Positions 17,117 through 25,996 of a DNA stretch of 48,333 nt are shown here, piece after piece. Made by a program: the position numbers and the translations under genes. Source of the DNA: Bryobacterales bacterium. GTDB taxonomy: Bacteria; Acidobacteriota; Terriglobia; Bryobacterales; Bryobacteraceae. The stretch lies in contig DAIDIH010000330.1 in assembly GCA_027459465.1 (NCBI GenBank), forward strand, positions 1 to 48,333, written 5' to 3'. The number at the start of each line of letters is the position of its first letter. Position 1 is the first letter of the stretch. The notes below the pieces were generated by a model. That model made no database searches. It was not told the DNA's origin and saw only the letters and a program-made list of their open reading frames with translations.

Positions 17117-17941
17117 TTATTTTTGCGGGTCGGCTTCGGTGACCGAAACCATCTTCGCGTCGGAGGTGAACTTGCGGTAGTTGGAGAAGGTGTCGTCGAA
17201 GCTGCCGCTGAGTTTCTTGAAGAGCACGCGGGCATCGACATCGACGGCGATTTGCTCGGGAAGCCAGATTTCGTTGTTAACGCGGGTTTGAGTGAAGTGG
17301 AGGACGGTGCCGGGGTTGAGGGCGAGCAGGAAGAGACCCCACTTGAATGGGCGTATGACTTCCGCGTCGACCTTCACCCACTCGTAGCTCGCCTGGTCGA
17401 TCCAGACTTTCGCGCGAACTTTGTTAAGCGCCTTGGCCTGGGAGTCATGCGGGACGTAGCCGGGCTTCGGCGTCGCGGAGATGATCCAGGCGGGGTGGCC
17501 GTCGATCGAGTCTTCGCCGAGGAACTGGAAGTTGTAGGCATCGGGGATTTCGCGGGCGAACTCGCGGTCCTTTTCGCGCTCCTTCTCGGCGCTGGCTTCT
17601 TCCTTGGCGCGTTTTTCGGGGGATTCGGCGGCCTGTCTGGCGACGGCTTTGTCGTAGCGCTTCTGCTCCCTGGCGGCGTCCGCGGCGGAGAGCGGCTTGT
17701 TGTCCTTGGCGATGAGGCGGCGGAATTCTTTCCCGTAGAGGTAAGTCACGTCGTAGGTCTTTGACGAGGTTTTCCCGTTTCCGTCCCGCTGCTGCTGGCG
17801 CTCGATATAGGCGTAGTCGCGGGCCTTTTTCCAGTTGTCCTGATCGAGGTTGACGGACTTGCGGACGATTGCGGCGGGGTCGGGCGCGGGCGCCGGCGCG
17901 GCGGCGAAGGCGAACAGCAGAATCGGCGCAAGCACGGCCAT
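17117..17941 (-). CDS. Secreted hypothetical protein, possibly LolA-fold-like
   Basis: A 274-aa protein with an N-terminal signal peptide (hydrophobic core about 3-15, Ala/Pro-rich end). The central part (about 85-130) is highly charged and probably helical. The C-terminal half, with pairs such as PAWIISATPKPGY and KVWIDQASYEWVKVDAEV, resembles outer-membrane lipoprotein-sorting-type proteins, in which a beta sheet binds hydrophobic ligands. No lipobox cysteine is visible. It stands between the NHL and coiled-coil genes on the same strand, 27 bp from the latter. I do not recognise a specific family; the fold suggestion is weak. Confidence 0.7.
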   Translation of the reverse strand: MAVLAPILLFAFAAAPAPAPDPAAIVRKSVNLDQDNWKKARDYAYIERQQQRDGNGKTSSKTYDVTYLYGKEFRRLIAKDNKPLSAADAAREQKRYDKAVARQAAESPEKRAKEEASAEKEREKDREFAREIPDAYNFQFLGEDSIDGHPAWIISATPKPGYVPHDSQAKALNKVRAKVWIDQASYEWVKVDAEVIRPFKWGLFLLALNPGTVLHFTQTRVNNEIWLPEQIAVDVDARVLFKKLSGSFDDTFSNYRKFTSDAKMVSVTEADPQK

Positions 17942-17968
17942 AAGCCGATTATCGCCGAGGGGGCGGCC

Positions 17969-18997
17969 TTACCCTTGCGGCCGGTTCTTGGCTTGTTCCA
18001 TGGCGATCTGGTTGATGTGCGACAGCGCCTTCGCGCCGCTCGCGCCTTCGATGGCTTTCACCGCGATGTCCTGAACCTGCTGCTTGGCCTCGGCAAGTTG
18101 TTTTTCCAGGGCCGCGATCTGCGCCTGCTGGCGCGCCACCACATCCTCCAGTGTTTTCACACGCAGTTCGCCGAGGCGCCGCTCGGCTTCGGCATCCTTC
18201 CGCAGCACCAGAGCCTGCTGTTCCAGGCGCGCTTCGGTTTCCTCGCGCGCATGGGCGGCCGCCGCGGCGGTCTCCTTTTGCAGACGCGCGGGAAAATCGG
18301 CGGATTCCTTGCGCAGACGCGACAGTTCCTCTTCCTGCTCCTTCAACGCGGCTTCGCGCTGTTTCCAGCTCTTTTCCAGCGCTTCCTGCTTTTCCGCGTT
18401 TTTCTTTTCGGCCTGGCGGAGTTCCTCCTCGTATTTGTCCTGAGCCTTCTTCCGCTCGAGGTTCTTTTTGTACTCGTAGTCCTCGATTTCCCGCTGGCGC
18501 TGCTTTTTGAGCGCCTCTTCCTGTTCCCGGCGCTCCCGCTCGGCACGTTCCGACTCCTGTTCCCACGCCGTGCGCTGCGCTTCGATCTCGGCTTCGAGGC
18601 GCTGTTTTTCGCGCGCATAGTCCTGGGTCATCTGGTCGAGCGCGGTGGCGGCGATGTCGATGTTGTGCAGGCGTTCAAGCTCATTGCGCTCGAGCGCGAC
18701 GGCCTCGCGGACGGAGGCGAGCAGTTGAGTCTCCTCCGTCAGCTTCGACGACAGATCCGAAAGCGCGCGGGCAACCTCGAGACCGAGGCTGGAGATGCGC
18801 TGCACGATGCCCTCGACGGTCACGCCCTCCACCGCGCCGCGGACCTCGGCTTCGCGCAGTCGCGCGGCCTCCTCGGCTTTGGTATCGGGCGCTTCGCGGG
18901 CGCTCTCCGCCTGCGCCTGGATTGCGGCGAATTCCTTTTCCACCTCCGTCCGGCTGCGCCTGGCGCGGACCGGCGTTTTCACTGTTTTGGCTGGCAT
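17969..18997 (-). CDS. Long coiled-coil protein of unknown function
   Basis: A 342-aa protein dominated by a Glu/Lys/Arg/Gln-rich coiled coil from about 120 to 320, with few hydrophobic breaks. The N-terminus is basic (PVRARRSRTE) and is followed by a helical region (about 50-110). No signal peptide, membrane helix or enzyme motif is seen. Such proteins often act as cytoplasmic scaffolds or filament-forming elements. It shares the strand with the GH57 gene upstream (78 bp away) and the secreted protein downstream, so co-transcription is possible. The extreme composition makes any homology-based name unsafe. Confidence 0.75.
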   Translation of the reverse strand: MPAKTVKTPVRARRSRTEVEKEFAAIQAQAESAREAPDTKAEEAARLREAEVRGAVEGVTVEGIVQRISSLGLEVARALSDLSSKLTEETQLLASVREAVALERNELERLHNIDIAATALDQMTQDYAREKQRLEAEIEAQRTAWEQESERAERERREQEEALKKQRQREIEDYEYKKNLERKKAQDKYEEELRQAEKKNAEKQEALEKSWKQREAALKEQEEELSRLRKESADFPARLQKETAAAAAHAREETEARLEQQALVLRKDAEAERRLGELRVKTLEDVVARQQAQIAALEKQLAEAKQQVQDIAVKAIEGASGAKALSHINQIAMEQAKNRPQG

Positions 18998-19075
18998 GGC
19001 TTGGGTCCCTTCCGAACTGATAGCTTACCTCTCCGGGCGTACTCGCTTGCGGGACGGTCTTCGAGCAGGCTGGGC

Positions 19076-21463
19076 TTAGGAGCGGAGGTTCATGCGGAGT
19101 TGTTCGGCGAGGGCGCCGAAGGCGGTGGTCCAGGCGTCGCTCCGGGTGAGCGGGGAGTAGTGGAGGCGGTAGCAGCGGTTCTGCAGGGACCAGAGGCTGA
19201 CGGGAAAGGGAAGCGACTGGGTGAGGGTGACGGCTTCGAGGAGGCGCTGGAGGGCCGGCAGGTCCTGCGGGTGTTCGAAGAAAGACGCGGCGAGGCGGTC
19301 GATGGAAGAGACGAGGTTGCGTTCGAGATCGGGGGCGTTGAGGGGGATGCCGGCGCGGGTGGAGTCGGCCAGAAGTGCGCGGACGCGGGTGAGATCGAGC
19401 GTGGGCGCCGCGAATTCGTCCTTGAGCATGCCGTTGAGCGCGAACTCGGCCGCGGCGCGGAGCGAGTCGGGGACCGGAATGCTCAACTCGTGGAGCAGGC
19501 GGAGGAGCGGGACGTGGCGTTCGTAGAGGCTGCGGTGGGCGGTTTCGGTGTCGTCGATGGCGCTCGAAAGAATCTGGCCGGCGATGCGGCGTTGGGCATC
19601 CTTGAACAAGGAGCGGAGGGAGACTTCGGAGGGGAAGCCGCGGTCCATAAGGCGGATGACGGCGGCGAGGTCGTTGCGGTCGAATGCGGCGGTGAGGTTG
19701 GCGGCGACGCGGTCGAAGGACTTGGCGCTGACGAAGCGTCCCACGCGGGCGTGAATGTTCTGGTCGCCGAAGTGGAGGACGGCATAGACGAGGCGTTCGG
19801 AATCCAGTGTGATGCGGGAAGAGACGAGGACGCGGCCTAAGCCCAGGTGGATGTGGCCGGACTGGAGCTCGCGGTAGAACTCGCGCTCGACTTCGTAGCA
19901 GTATACGGTGGAGTGGTCCGGGGCGCGCTCGAACATGGAGCTGACGGCAAAGTGGGCGCCGGCTTTTTCCAGGCTTACCATGGCCGGGTGGACGAGGCGG
20001 CGGTAGATGGCGCGGCCGTCCTGCTGGTCGGCGAGGTTGCTGGAGGCGGCGGCCAGGCGTTCGAGCAGGCTTTCCTCGAAGGGCTGGCCGAAAAGCTCCT
20101 CGGCGAGTTGCACGGCGCGGGCCGCATACTGCATGACTTGCACCGTTTCGATGCCGGACAGCTCGTCAAAGAACCAGCCGCAGCTTGTGTACATCAGCAT
20201 CAGGTGGCGCTGCATTTCGAGGAGTTTCCAAACCACGGTGTGCTGTTCGGATCCGGCGCCGTTGGCGCAGTGGTGGGTGAGGAAGCGTTCGCGCGCGTCG
20301 CCGGTGCGGCTGACGATCACGGAGATGTACTCGTCGCGCGTGGTCCAGGGGTCCCGAAACAAAGTGCGGGCTTTTTGTTCGTAGAGGGGTGTGAGCGTGT
20401 CGCGGAGCCAATCGAAAGCGGCGCGGAGCGGGGCGCGCCAGTGCTGGCGCCAGCCGGGGTGGGCGCCGGAGTTGCAGCCGCAGTCTTCGGCCCAGCGGCC
20501 GACGCCGTGGACGCAGCTCCAGGCGGTGTTTTCGACGATTTTCGCTTCGCGGTCCGGCGGGTGGAGTTCGAGGAACTCGCCGTAGTTGGTGATGCGGGCG
20601 AGGCCGTGCTCTTCGATGTAGTGAAGCGCGTAGGCGAGCGCCATTTCGCCGAAACGGTGGTGGTGGCCGTAGGTTTCCCCGTCCGTGGCGATGTGCATGA
20701 GCTGGCCGCGGTCCTCCTCCGGCGGGAAGGCGCCGAGGAGGCGTTCGGCGAACTTGATGCCGTTGTTGAGGAGACCTTCGAAGGCGACGGCGCGGGACAC
20801 GGGACCGTCGTAGAAGAACACGTTGATGGGCCCGGAGCGGGTTTGGACGAGGTAGGCGCGGGTGGGGTCGATGCGGTCGCCGTTGACGTCGCGCCATTCC
20901 TCGGCGCCCAGGTCGCGTTCGGCGCCGGCCTGCGAAGGGGCGAGGATGGTGAAGCCGATGCCTTCGGCGGCGAGCAGGGAAAGCGTTTCGCTGTCGACCG
21001 CCGTTTCCGCCAGCCACATGCCTTCGGGCAGGCGGCCGAAGCGGGAGCGGAAATCGTGAATGCCCCACAGGATCTGCGTGCGTTTGTCGCGGGCATTGGC
21101 CAGCGGCATGATCATGTGGTTGTAGACCTGGGCGATGGCGGAGCCGTGCCCGTTGAACCGGCCGCGGCTTTCGGCGTCGGCGTCGAGAATGGCGCCGTAG
21201 GTCTCCGGGGCGTTCTGCTCCATCCAGGAAAGCAACGTGGGGCCGAAGTTGAAGCTGATGCGGCTGTAATTGTTGACGATGTAATCGATGCGGTCGCGCT
21301 CGTCGAGGATGCGGGCGGCGGCGTTGCGGGCATAGCACTCGTCGTTGATGCGGGCGTTCCAGTCGTGATAGGGCGCAGCCGAGTCCTGCTGCTCGATCTG
21401 TTCGAGCCACGGATTCTCGCGCGGCGGCTGATAAAAGTGGCAATGAATGCAGAGATAGCGCAT
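19076..21463 (-). CDS. GH57-family glycoside hydrolase with DUF3536
   Basis: A 795-aa protein whose N-terminal catalytic barrel is of glycoside hydrolase family 57, the retaining family that includes alpha-amylases, amylopullulanases and glucan-branching enzymes. It starts with IHCHFYQPPRE (about 6-16). The likely nucleophile is E153 in EGMWLAETAV, and the likely acid is D261 in IATDGETYGHHH. The long C-terminal region fits DUF3536, a common partner of GH57. I start it at the ATG at 21463, where the GH57 N-terminus begins; the open frame runs farther upstream through the cobalamin riboswitch region and codes for nothing plausible. It is divergent from the TonB receptor gene. Action on internal alpha-glucan would fit the nearby trehalose genes. 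Confidence 0.88.
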   Translation of the reverse strand: MRYLCIHCHFYQPPRENPWLEQIEQQDSAAPYHDWNARINDECYARNAAARILDERDRIDYIVNNYSRISFNFGPTLLSWMEQNAPETYGAILDADAESRGRFNGHGSAIAQVYNHMIMPLANARDKRTQILWGIHDFRSRFGRLPEGMWLAETAVDSETLSLLAAEGIGFTILAPSQAGAERDLGAEEWRDVNGDRIDPTRAYLVQTRSGPINVFFYDGPVSRAVAFEGLLNNGIKFAERLLGAFPPEEDRGQLMHIATDGETYGHHHRFGEMALAYALHYIEEHGLARITNYGEFLELHPPDREAKIVENTAWSCVHGVGRWAEDCGCNSGAHPGWRQHWRAPLRAAFDWLRDTLTPLYEQKARTLFRDPWTTRDEYISVIVSRTGDARERFLTHHCANGAGSEQHTVVWKLLEMQRHLMLMYTSCGWFFDELSGIETVQVMQYAARAVQLAEELFGQPFEESLLERLAAASSNLADQQDGRAIYRRLVHPAMVSLEKAGAHFAVSSMFERAPDHSTVYCYEVEREFYRELQSGHIHLGLGRVLVSSRITLDSERLVYAVLHFGDQNIHARVGRFVSAKSFDRVAANLTAAFDRNDLAAVIRLMDRGFPSEVSLRSLFKDAQRRIAGQILSSAIDDTETAHRSLYERHVPLLRLLHELSIPVPDSLRAAAEFALNGMLKDEFAAPTLDLTRVRALLADSTRAGIPLNAPDLERNLVSSIDRLAASFFEHPQDLPALQRLLEAVTLTQSLPFPVSLWSLQNRCYRLHYSPLTRSDAWTTAFGALAEQLRMNLRS

Positions 21464-21520
21464 GAAACGGCCCTGAGTTTCGATGATCGCGCATTTGGGC
21501 GGTGCGACGGTGGGATCGGT

Positions 21521-21526
21521 TATACT
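21521..21526 (+). promoter_or_regulatory. Candidate -10 for the riboswitch-receptor transcript
   Basis: TATACT lies about ten bases before the first riboswitch element, at the right distance for transcription to begin just upstream of the aptamer. No convincing -35 is seen at standard spacing. Confidence 0.4.
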
Positions 21527-21535
21527 CGGAAGGCC

Positions 21536-21716
21536 GCCGGTTCCACCGGCGAGATCTTTGCAAACAGACTTTCGGACGCGGGATGTTCGGGAAGGCGGTG
21601 AAAGTCCGCCACTGCCCCGCAACTGTAAGTGGCGATGTTGGCCGGAAGCGGTCACTGTGTAACAACGGGAAGAACGCTTCGAGTAAGTTCGGCGAGCCAC
21701 GAGTCAGGAGACCGGT
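21536..21716 (+). ncRNA. Cobalamin (B12) riboswitch
   Basis: The order of conserved cobalamin-aptamer blocks is present: GGTTCCACCGGC near the 5' end, the core GGGAAGGCGGTGAAAGTCC (about 21589-21607), CACTGCCCCGCAACTGTAAG, and the terminal B12-box-like AGTCAGGAGACC (21702-21713). The element ends about 45 bases before the ATG of a TonB-dependent receptor, so adenosyl- or other cobalamin binding should lower receptor expression. That is the usual control of vitamin B12 uptake receptors. The outer boundaries are approximate. Confidence 0.95.
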
Positions 21717-21760
21717 TTCGCGTCCTCAAGATTGTGTGCGTTTTCGAGGGAGAACGACTC

Positions 21761-24199
21761 ATGCGATACCGTTTCTGCACTTATTGGCCGTTGGCGGCGA
21801 TGCTTGCCTTCGGCCAGACTCCATCCATTCCATCGAACGGCCGCGGCGCCGTTCACGGCGTAGTGACGGACCCGCAGCACAGGGCTGTGCCGGGGGCGGG
21901 CGTGTTGCTGTACACGCGGGCCTCGAGCGTGCCGCAGGCCACGGTGACCGGCGCGGACGGCGAGTACCGCTTCGACAGCCTGACGCCGGGGGATTACCTG
22001 ATCGAAGCTACGGCGGCGGGGTTCGCGCGCTATTCGGCGGCCGATCTGCACGTGGGCGCGGGCGATGAGACGCGGGACATTGCGCTGACTCTGGCGGCGC
22101 GGGGCGAGCAGGTGCTGGTGACGGCTTCGGGCACACCGCTGACGACGGACGAAATTTCGAAAGCCGTGTCGACAGTGGATGAAAGCCAGATCGCCGAGCG
22201 CGACCAGTTTTCGCTTGCCGAAGCCCTGCGTTTCACCCCAGGGCTGCGGATTCAGCAGTTGGGCGGAACGGGCGGGCTGACGACAATCAAGATTCGCGGC
22301 CTGCGGAACGAAGACACGGCCGTGTTGTTCGACGGGCTGCGGTTCCGCGACGTGACCACGCCGCAGGGTGACGCGTCGAGCTTCATTCAGGATTTCATCG
22401 ACACCGACATCGACCGGATGGAGATCCTGCGCGGGACGGGTTCGTCGTTGTATGGGACGGATGCGATCGGCGGCGTGGTGAATCTGATTTCGAATCAAGG
22501 CGGCGGGGCGACGCACGGAAGCCTGTTGCTCGAAGGAGGGCAGCTTGGCACATTTCGCGGCAAAGCGGACGTTGCCGGGGGCGCGCTCGACAACCGGTTT
22601 GAGTACAGCGCGGGGCTTACGCATTTGAACGTGACCGAAGGCGTTGGGGGAGACGCTCCGGCGCGGATCACGAGCGGGCAGGGCCATGCGAGTTATCATC
22701 TGACGCCCGGCACGGTTCTGACGGCCCGGCTTTATGCGGCGGATTCCTACTCGCGGCAGTTCGGCGAACCGTCCGCCGTGGGGGCGCTCGCGCCAAACGG
22801 CATCATCGACGCGGTTCCCGCGGCGCCGTCGGCGCTGGTGCAGTATGCGGCGGGCGTGCCGATTTCGAGCCTGGCGCTCGGCCCGGCGAACTACCTGCCC
22901 GCGATTCCCGATCCGGACAGCTCGCGCGCCGGCCGGTTCACGGCGGGGGCCATGACGCTAACCGGGAGTATGTCGCAGAACACGACTTACTCGCTGTATT
23001 ACCAGGGCGCGGCCACGCACGTGGATTTCGCCAACGGTCCGGCGGGGGTGGGGTATCAGCCGGTGGGCGGGAACACGGCGCAGATTAACGACGGTCTGGA
23101 TCAGATCGCCGGGGCGCGGCTGAGCTGGCAGGCGACGGCGAACAACCTGGTCGACGGCGGATATGAGTTCGAGCAGGAGAGTTATTCGAGCCGGGCGTTG
23201 CAGCCGGGTAACATCGGCAACAGCAGCGTCGATGCAAGCGAGGGGAGCCATTCTTTCTGGCTGCAGGATCAGGCGCGGTTCTTCGACGGGCGGCTGTTGC
23301 TGGCGGCGAGCGGGCGGACGCAGATCTTCAACCTGGGCGTCCCGTCGTTTGCGCCTTCAGCCTCCGCCCCCTACGCCGGCACGCCCATCGTGTCGCCGCC
23401 GAACGCCTACACCGGTGACGGCAGCGCGGCCTGGTTCTTCCGCTCGACGGGCACCAAGGTTCGGGCCCATGCCGGACGGGGATACCGCGCGCCTTCGTTG
23501 TACGAACGGTTCGGGACTTACTTCGACCCGATCTATGGTTACTCGGTCTACGGCGACCCGCGGCTCACTCCGGAACATTCGACGGCCTTCGACGCCGGAA
23601 TCGACCAGCGGCTGTGGGGCGGCCGCGTGCGGGCCTCGGCGACTTACTTCTACACGCGCATTGACAACGAGATTTATTTCGACGATTACACGGGGTTGAT
23701 CAACCCGGCGACGGATCCTTTCGGACGGTCGGCGGGGTACTACAACAGCCGCGGCGGCCTCGCGCGGGGCGTAGAGACGAGCGCGAGCGTGGCGGCGACC
23801 TCGTCGCTGGATCTGAGCGCGGCTTACACCTACACCAACTCGCAGCAGCGGGCGCCGGTGATTCAGGATATCTTCCGCACGTTTGAAGTGCCTGACAACC
23901 AGTTCTCGTTCGTGGCCACGCAGCGGATCGGCTCGCGGTTCTTCGTGAACTTCAATCTTGCCGCTTCGTCGAGTTACCTGGCGCCGGTCTTGTCGCTGGC
24001 GACGTTTTCTTCGCTCCCGTTCCGCTTTCCTGGCATGCACGACGCGGGATTGGGGGCGAGCTACCGCCAACCGGTGGGCGGGGATCGGGACATCCGCTTC
24101 TTCGGCCGCATCACGAATCTTTTCGACCAGAACTACTTCGAGGCAGGCTTTCCGACGGCGGGCATCGGCGCTTACGGCGGCATGCAGTTCGAGTTTTGA
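21761..24199 (+). CDS. TonB-dependent receptor, predicted cobalamin/corrinoid transporter (BtuB-like)
   Basis: An 812-aa outer-membrane receptor. After a signal peptide (about 1-18) comes a carboxypeptidase-regulatory-like beta domain (GVVTDPQHRAVPGAGV, then GEYRFDSLTPGDYLIEA). Next is a plug domain with FTPGLRIQQLGG, IKIRGLRNEDTAVLFDG and the RGTGSSLYGTDAIGGVVNL segment. The remaining ~550 residues are barrel, ending in the C-terminal phenylalanine (QFEF) typical of outer-membrane insertion. The substrate call rests on the cobalamin riboswitch just upstream. No periplasmic binding protein or ABC transporter genes accompany it. I start it at the ATG at 21761; upstream in-frame codons lie inside the riboswitch. 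Confidence 0.92.
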   Translation: MRYRFCTYWPLAAMLAFGQTPSIPSNGRGAVHGVVTDPQHRAVPGAGVLLYTRASSVPQATVTGADGEYRFDSLTPGDYLIEATAAGFARYSAADLHVGAGDETRDIALTLAARGEQVLVTASGTPLTTDEISKAVSTVDESQIAERDQFSLAEALRFTPGLRIQQLGGTGGLTTIKIRGLRNEDTAVLFDGLRFRDVTTPQGDASSFIQDFIDTDIDRMEILRGTGSSLYGTDAIGGVVNLISNQGGGATHGSLLLEGGQLGTFRGKADVAGGALDNRFEYSAGLTHLNVTEGVGGDAPARITSGQGHASYHLTPGTVLTARLYAADSYSRQFGEPSAVGALAPNGIIDAVPAAPSALVQYAAGVPISSLALGPANYLPAIPDPDSSRAGRFTAGAMTLTGSMSQNTTYSLYYQGAATHVDFANGPAGVGYQPVGGNTAQINDGLDQIAGARLSWQATANNLVDGGYEFEQESYSSRALQPGNIGNSSVDASEGSHSFWLQDQARFFDGRLLLAASGRTQIFNLGVPSFAPSASAPYAGTPIVSPPNAYTGDGSAAWFFRSTGTKVRAHAGRGYRAPSLYERFGTYFDPIYGYSVYGDPRLTPEHSTAFDAGIDQRLWGGRVRASATYFYTRIDNEIYFDDYTGLINPATDPFGRSAGYYNSRGGLARGVETSASVAATSSLDLSAAYTYTNSQQRAPVIQDIFRTFEVPDNQFSFVATQRIGSRFFVNFNLAASSSYLAPVLSLATFSSLPFRFPGMHDAGLGASYRQPVGGDRDIRFFGRITNLFDQNYFEAGFPTAGIGAYGGMQFEF

Positions 24200-24234
24200 G
24201 CACGCTTTTCCGGCCTGTAGTTAAATGGATCATC

Positions 24235-25524
24235 ATGGAACGCCAAAGTGGACGACGAGAATTCTTGCGCGCCGGTGCGGCCCTGCTTGCCGCGCCGGCG
24301 ATCGGAAGCCGGGTTCTGGGAGCGAACGACCGGCCCAGACTGGCCTTCATCGGCATGGGCAAAATGGGGCGCGACAACCTGAAGGCCGCGCTCAAGCACG
24401 ACACCGAAGTTGTGGCCGTGTGCGACGTGTACGAGCGCAACCTCGGCTGGGCACACGACATGGCCAAGGGCCAGGCGAAGGCGGTGAAGGATTTCCGCGA
24501 GATCCTGGCAGACGGTTCGATCGACGCGGTGTGCATCGCGACGCCGGACCACTGGCACGCCTACATGGCAGTGGAGGCGTGCAAGGCGGGCAAGGATGTT
24601 TACGTCGAAAAGCCGATCTCGGTGAGCATCGACGAGGCCGGCAAGATGGTGGAGGCGGCGCGGAAGTACAACCGGGTGGTACAGGCGGGCACGTGGCAGC
24701 GATCCAACGCGCACTTCCAGCAGGCGGTGGACATCGTCAAAAGCGGGGAGTTGGGCAAGATCGCCATGGTGCACACCTGGAACATCGCGAACGAGAAGCA
24801 GGCCGGAATGGGGAATCCGCCGGACAGCGACCCGCCCCCGACGCTCGACTGGAACATGTGGCTGGGGCCGGCGCCGGAGCGGCCTTACAACGTGAACCGG
24901 TTCGGCGTGGACCCGAAAGACCACTATTTCTCCACGTTCCGCTGGTTCTGGGATTACGCGGGCGGCATGATGACGGACTGGGGCGTGCACTGGCTGGACA
25001 TCGTGCAGATGGCGATGGGCGAGGAGACGGCGGCCGCGGCGACCGGCGTGGGAGGGAAGTTCTGGCTCACCGACAACCGCGAAACCCCGGACACGCTGCA
25101 TGTGAGCTATGAGTATCCGGGTGGGTATGTGGCGACCTACGAGAACCGGAACAGCAACGCGCAGTCGATGTTCAACAAGAACGGCGGCATCCTGTTCTTC
25201 GGCGAAAAAGCGACGATGTTCGTGGACCGCGGCGAGTTCTACATTGTGCCGGAGAAGAACTCGGACGTCACGGCGCGGAAGGTGGAGCGGAGCGACAACG
25301 GGCATTTCAACCACTGGACGAATTTCCTGGAGTGCATGAAAACGCGGCAGCGGCCGGCGAGCGACATCGACTTGTGCCGGCGTTCGACGGCGACCTGTTT
25401 GCTGGGAAATATCGCGTACCGCACGAAGACGCGGGTGACGTTCAATGGGACCGAGGCGACGCCGGGCGCAGCGAGGGAAATGCTGGTGCGCGAGTACCGC
25501 GCGCCGTGGAAACTGGAGGTTTAG
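24235..25524 (+). CDS. Tat-exported Gfo/Idh/MocA-family oxidoreductase
   Basis: A 429-aa NAD(P)-dependent sugar-type dehydrogenase homologue. A Tat signal (GRREFLRAG, 6-14) precedes the Rossmann motif FIGMGKMG (38-45). The family's EKP motif is at 125-127, and the C-terminal part is the beta-sheet substrate domain. Exported Gfo/Idh proteins of this kind are abundant in Acidobacteriota and Planctomycetota and are thought to act on sugars or sugar acids with a tightly bound cofactor; the substrate here is unknown. I prefer the ATG at 24235, which places the twin arginines near the N-terminus, over the TTG at 24196 that overlaps the receptor stop. It follows the receptor by 35 bp but is functionally unlike it. 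Confidence 0.9.
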   Translation: MERQSGRREFLRAGAALLAAPAIGSRVLGANDRPRLAFIGMGKMGRDNLKAALKHDTEVVAVCDVYERNLGWAHDMAKGQAKAVKDFREILADGSIDAVCIATPDHWHAYMAVEACKAGKDVYVEKPISVSIDEAGKMVEAARKYNRVVQAGTWQRSNAHFQQAVDIVKSGELGKIAMVHTWNIANEKQAGMGNPPDSDPPPTLDWNMWLGPAPERPYNVNRFGVDPKDHYFSTFRWFWDYAGGMMTDWGVHWLDIVQMAMGEETAAAATGVGGKFWLTDNRETPDTLHVSYEYPGGYVATYENRNSNAQSMFNKNGGILFFGEKATMFVDRGEFYIVPEKNSDVTARKVERSDNGHFNHWTNFLECMKTRQRPASDIDLCRRSTATCLLGNIAYRTKTRVTFNGTEATPGAAREMLVREYRAPWKLEV

Positions 25525-25534
25525 GCCGCCCCGG

Positions 25535-25852
25535 TTACGGCTGAGCGGGCGGATCGGACTTGGCGGGTGGCGTGGGCAGCATGAGCGTCACATCGCCCTT
25601 GTGCTGTAGGTTCCAATCCTTGCGGATCTCGGTTTCCTGAGCGGACTTGCTGCTGCGTAGTTTGCGGACCGCTTCCTTCTCGGCGGCAATTTTCCGCGCC
25701 AATTCGGCGTTCTGCTCCTGCAACTGGCGAATCTCGTGGCGGGATTGGAGCAGCGCCGGGATACCCTGCGGTCCTCGCTGCGCGACGACGATGTACACGC
25801 CGACCACGATGAGGATGACTACGTAGGCGAGGCGGCGGAGGAGGTCGCTCAT
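25535..25852 (-). CDS. FtsB/DivIC-like septum formation initiator
   Basis: A 105-aa single-pass protein. A membrane helix near the N-terminus (about 8-24) is followed by a heptad-rich coiled coil (about 38-75) and a short Pro-rich tail, the layout of FtsB/DivIC proteins that link early and late division proteins at the septum. The ATG at 25852 gives the usual short cytoplasmic start (MSDLLRRL); a TTG three codons upstream is possible. It converges on the Gfo/Idh gene with 10 bp between stops. Short coiled-coil membrane proteins are hard to name from sequence alone, so the function is moderately supported. Confidence 0.7.
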   Translation of the reverse strand: MSDLLRRLAYVVILIVVGVYIVVAQRGPQGIPALLQSRHEIRQLQEQNAELARKIAAEKEAVRKLRSSKSAQETEIRKDWNLQHKGDVTLMLPTPPAKSDPPAQP

Positions 25853-25996
25853 ATTGCGCAATTTCAGGCCTTAGTTATGTTTATAAACCGATCCGCGAAA
25901 AATATCCAGCCCGAGGCGGGGCTAAGGTTTCACCGGAGAAGGTTTGACAGAAAACAGGAAAAGTCCGGGCTGCGGGGCGTTATAAAATAGACGGCT

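Noticed and set aside
19847..21601. 584-aa plus-strand frame opposite the GH57 gene
   Set aside because: Gly/Ala/Val/Glu-rich mirror of the GH57 codons, with no signature and no ribosome binding site.
25944..25986. TTGACA (25944) with TATAAA (25981) as a treS promoter
   Set aside because: The spacer would be 31 bp, too long for a standard sigma-70 promoter; the two motifs do not fit together.
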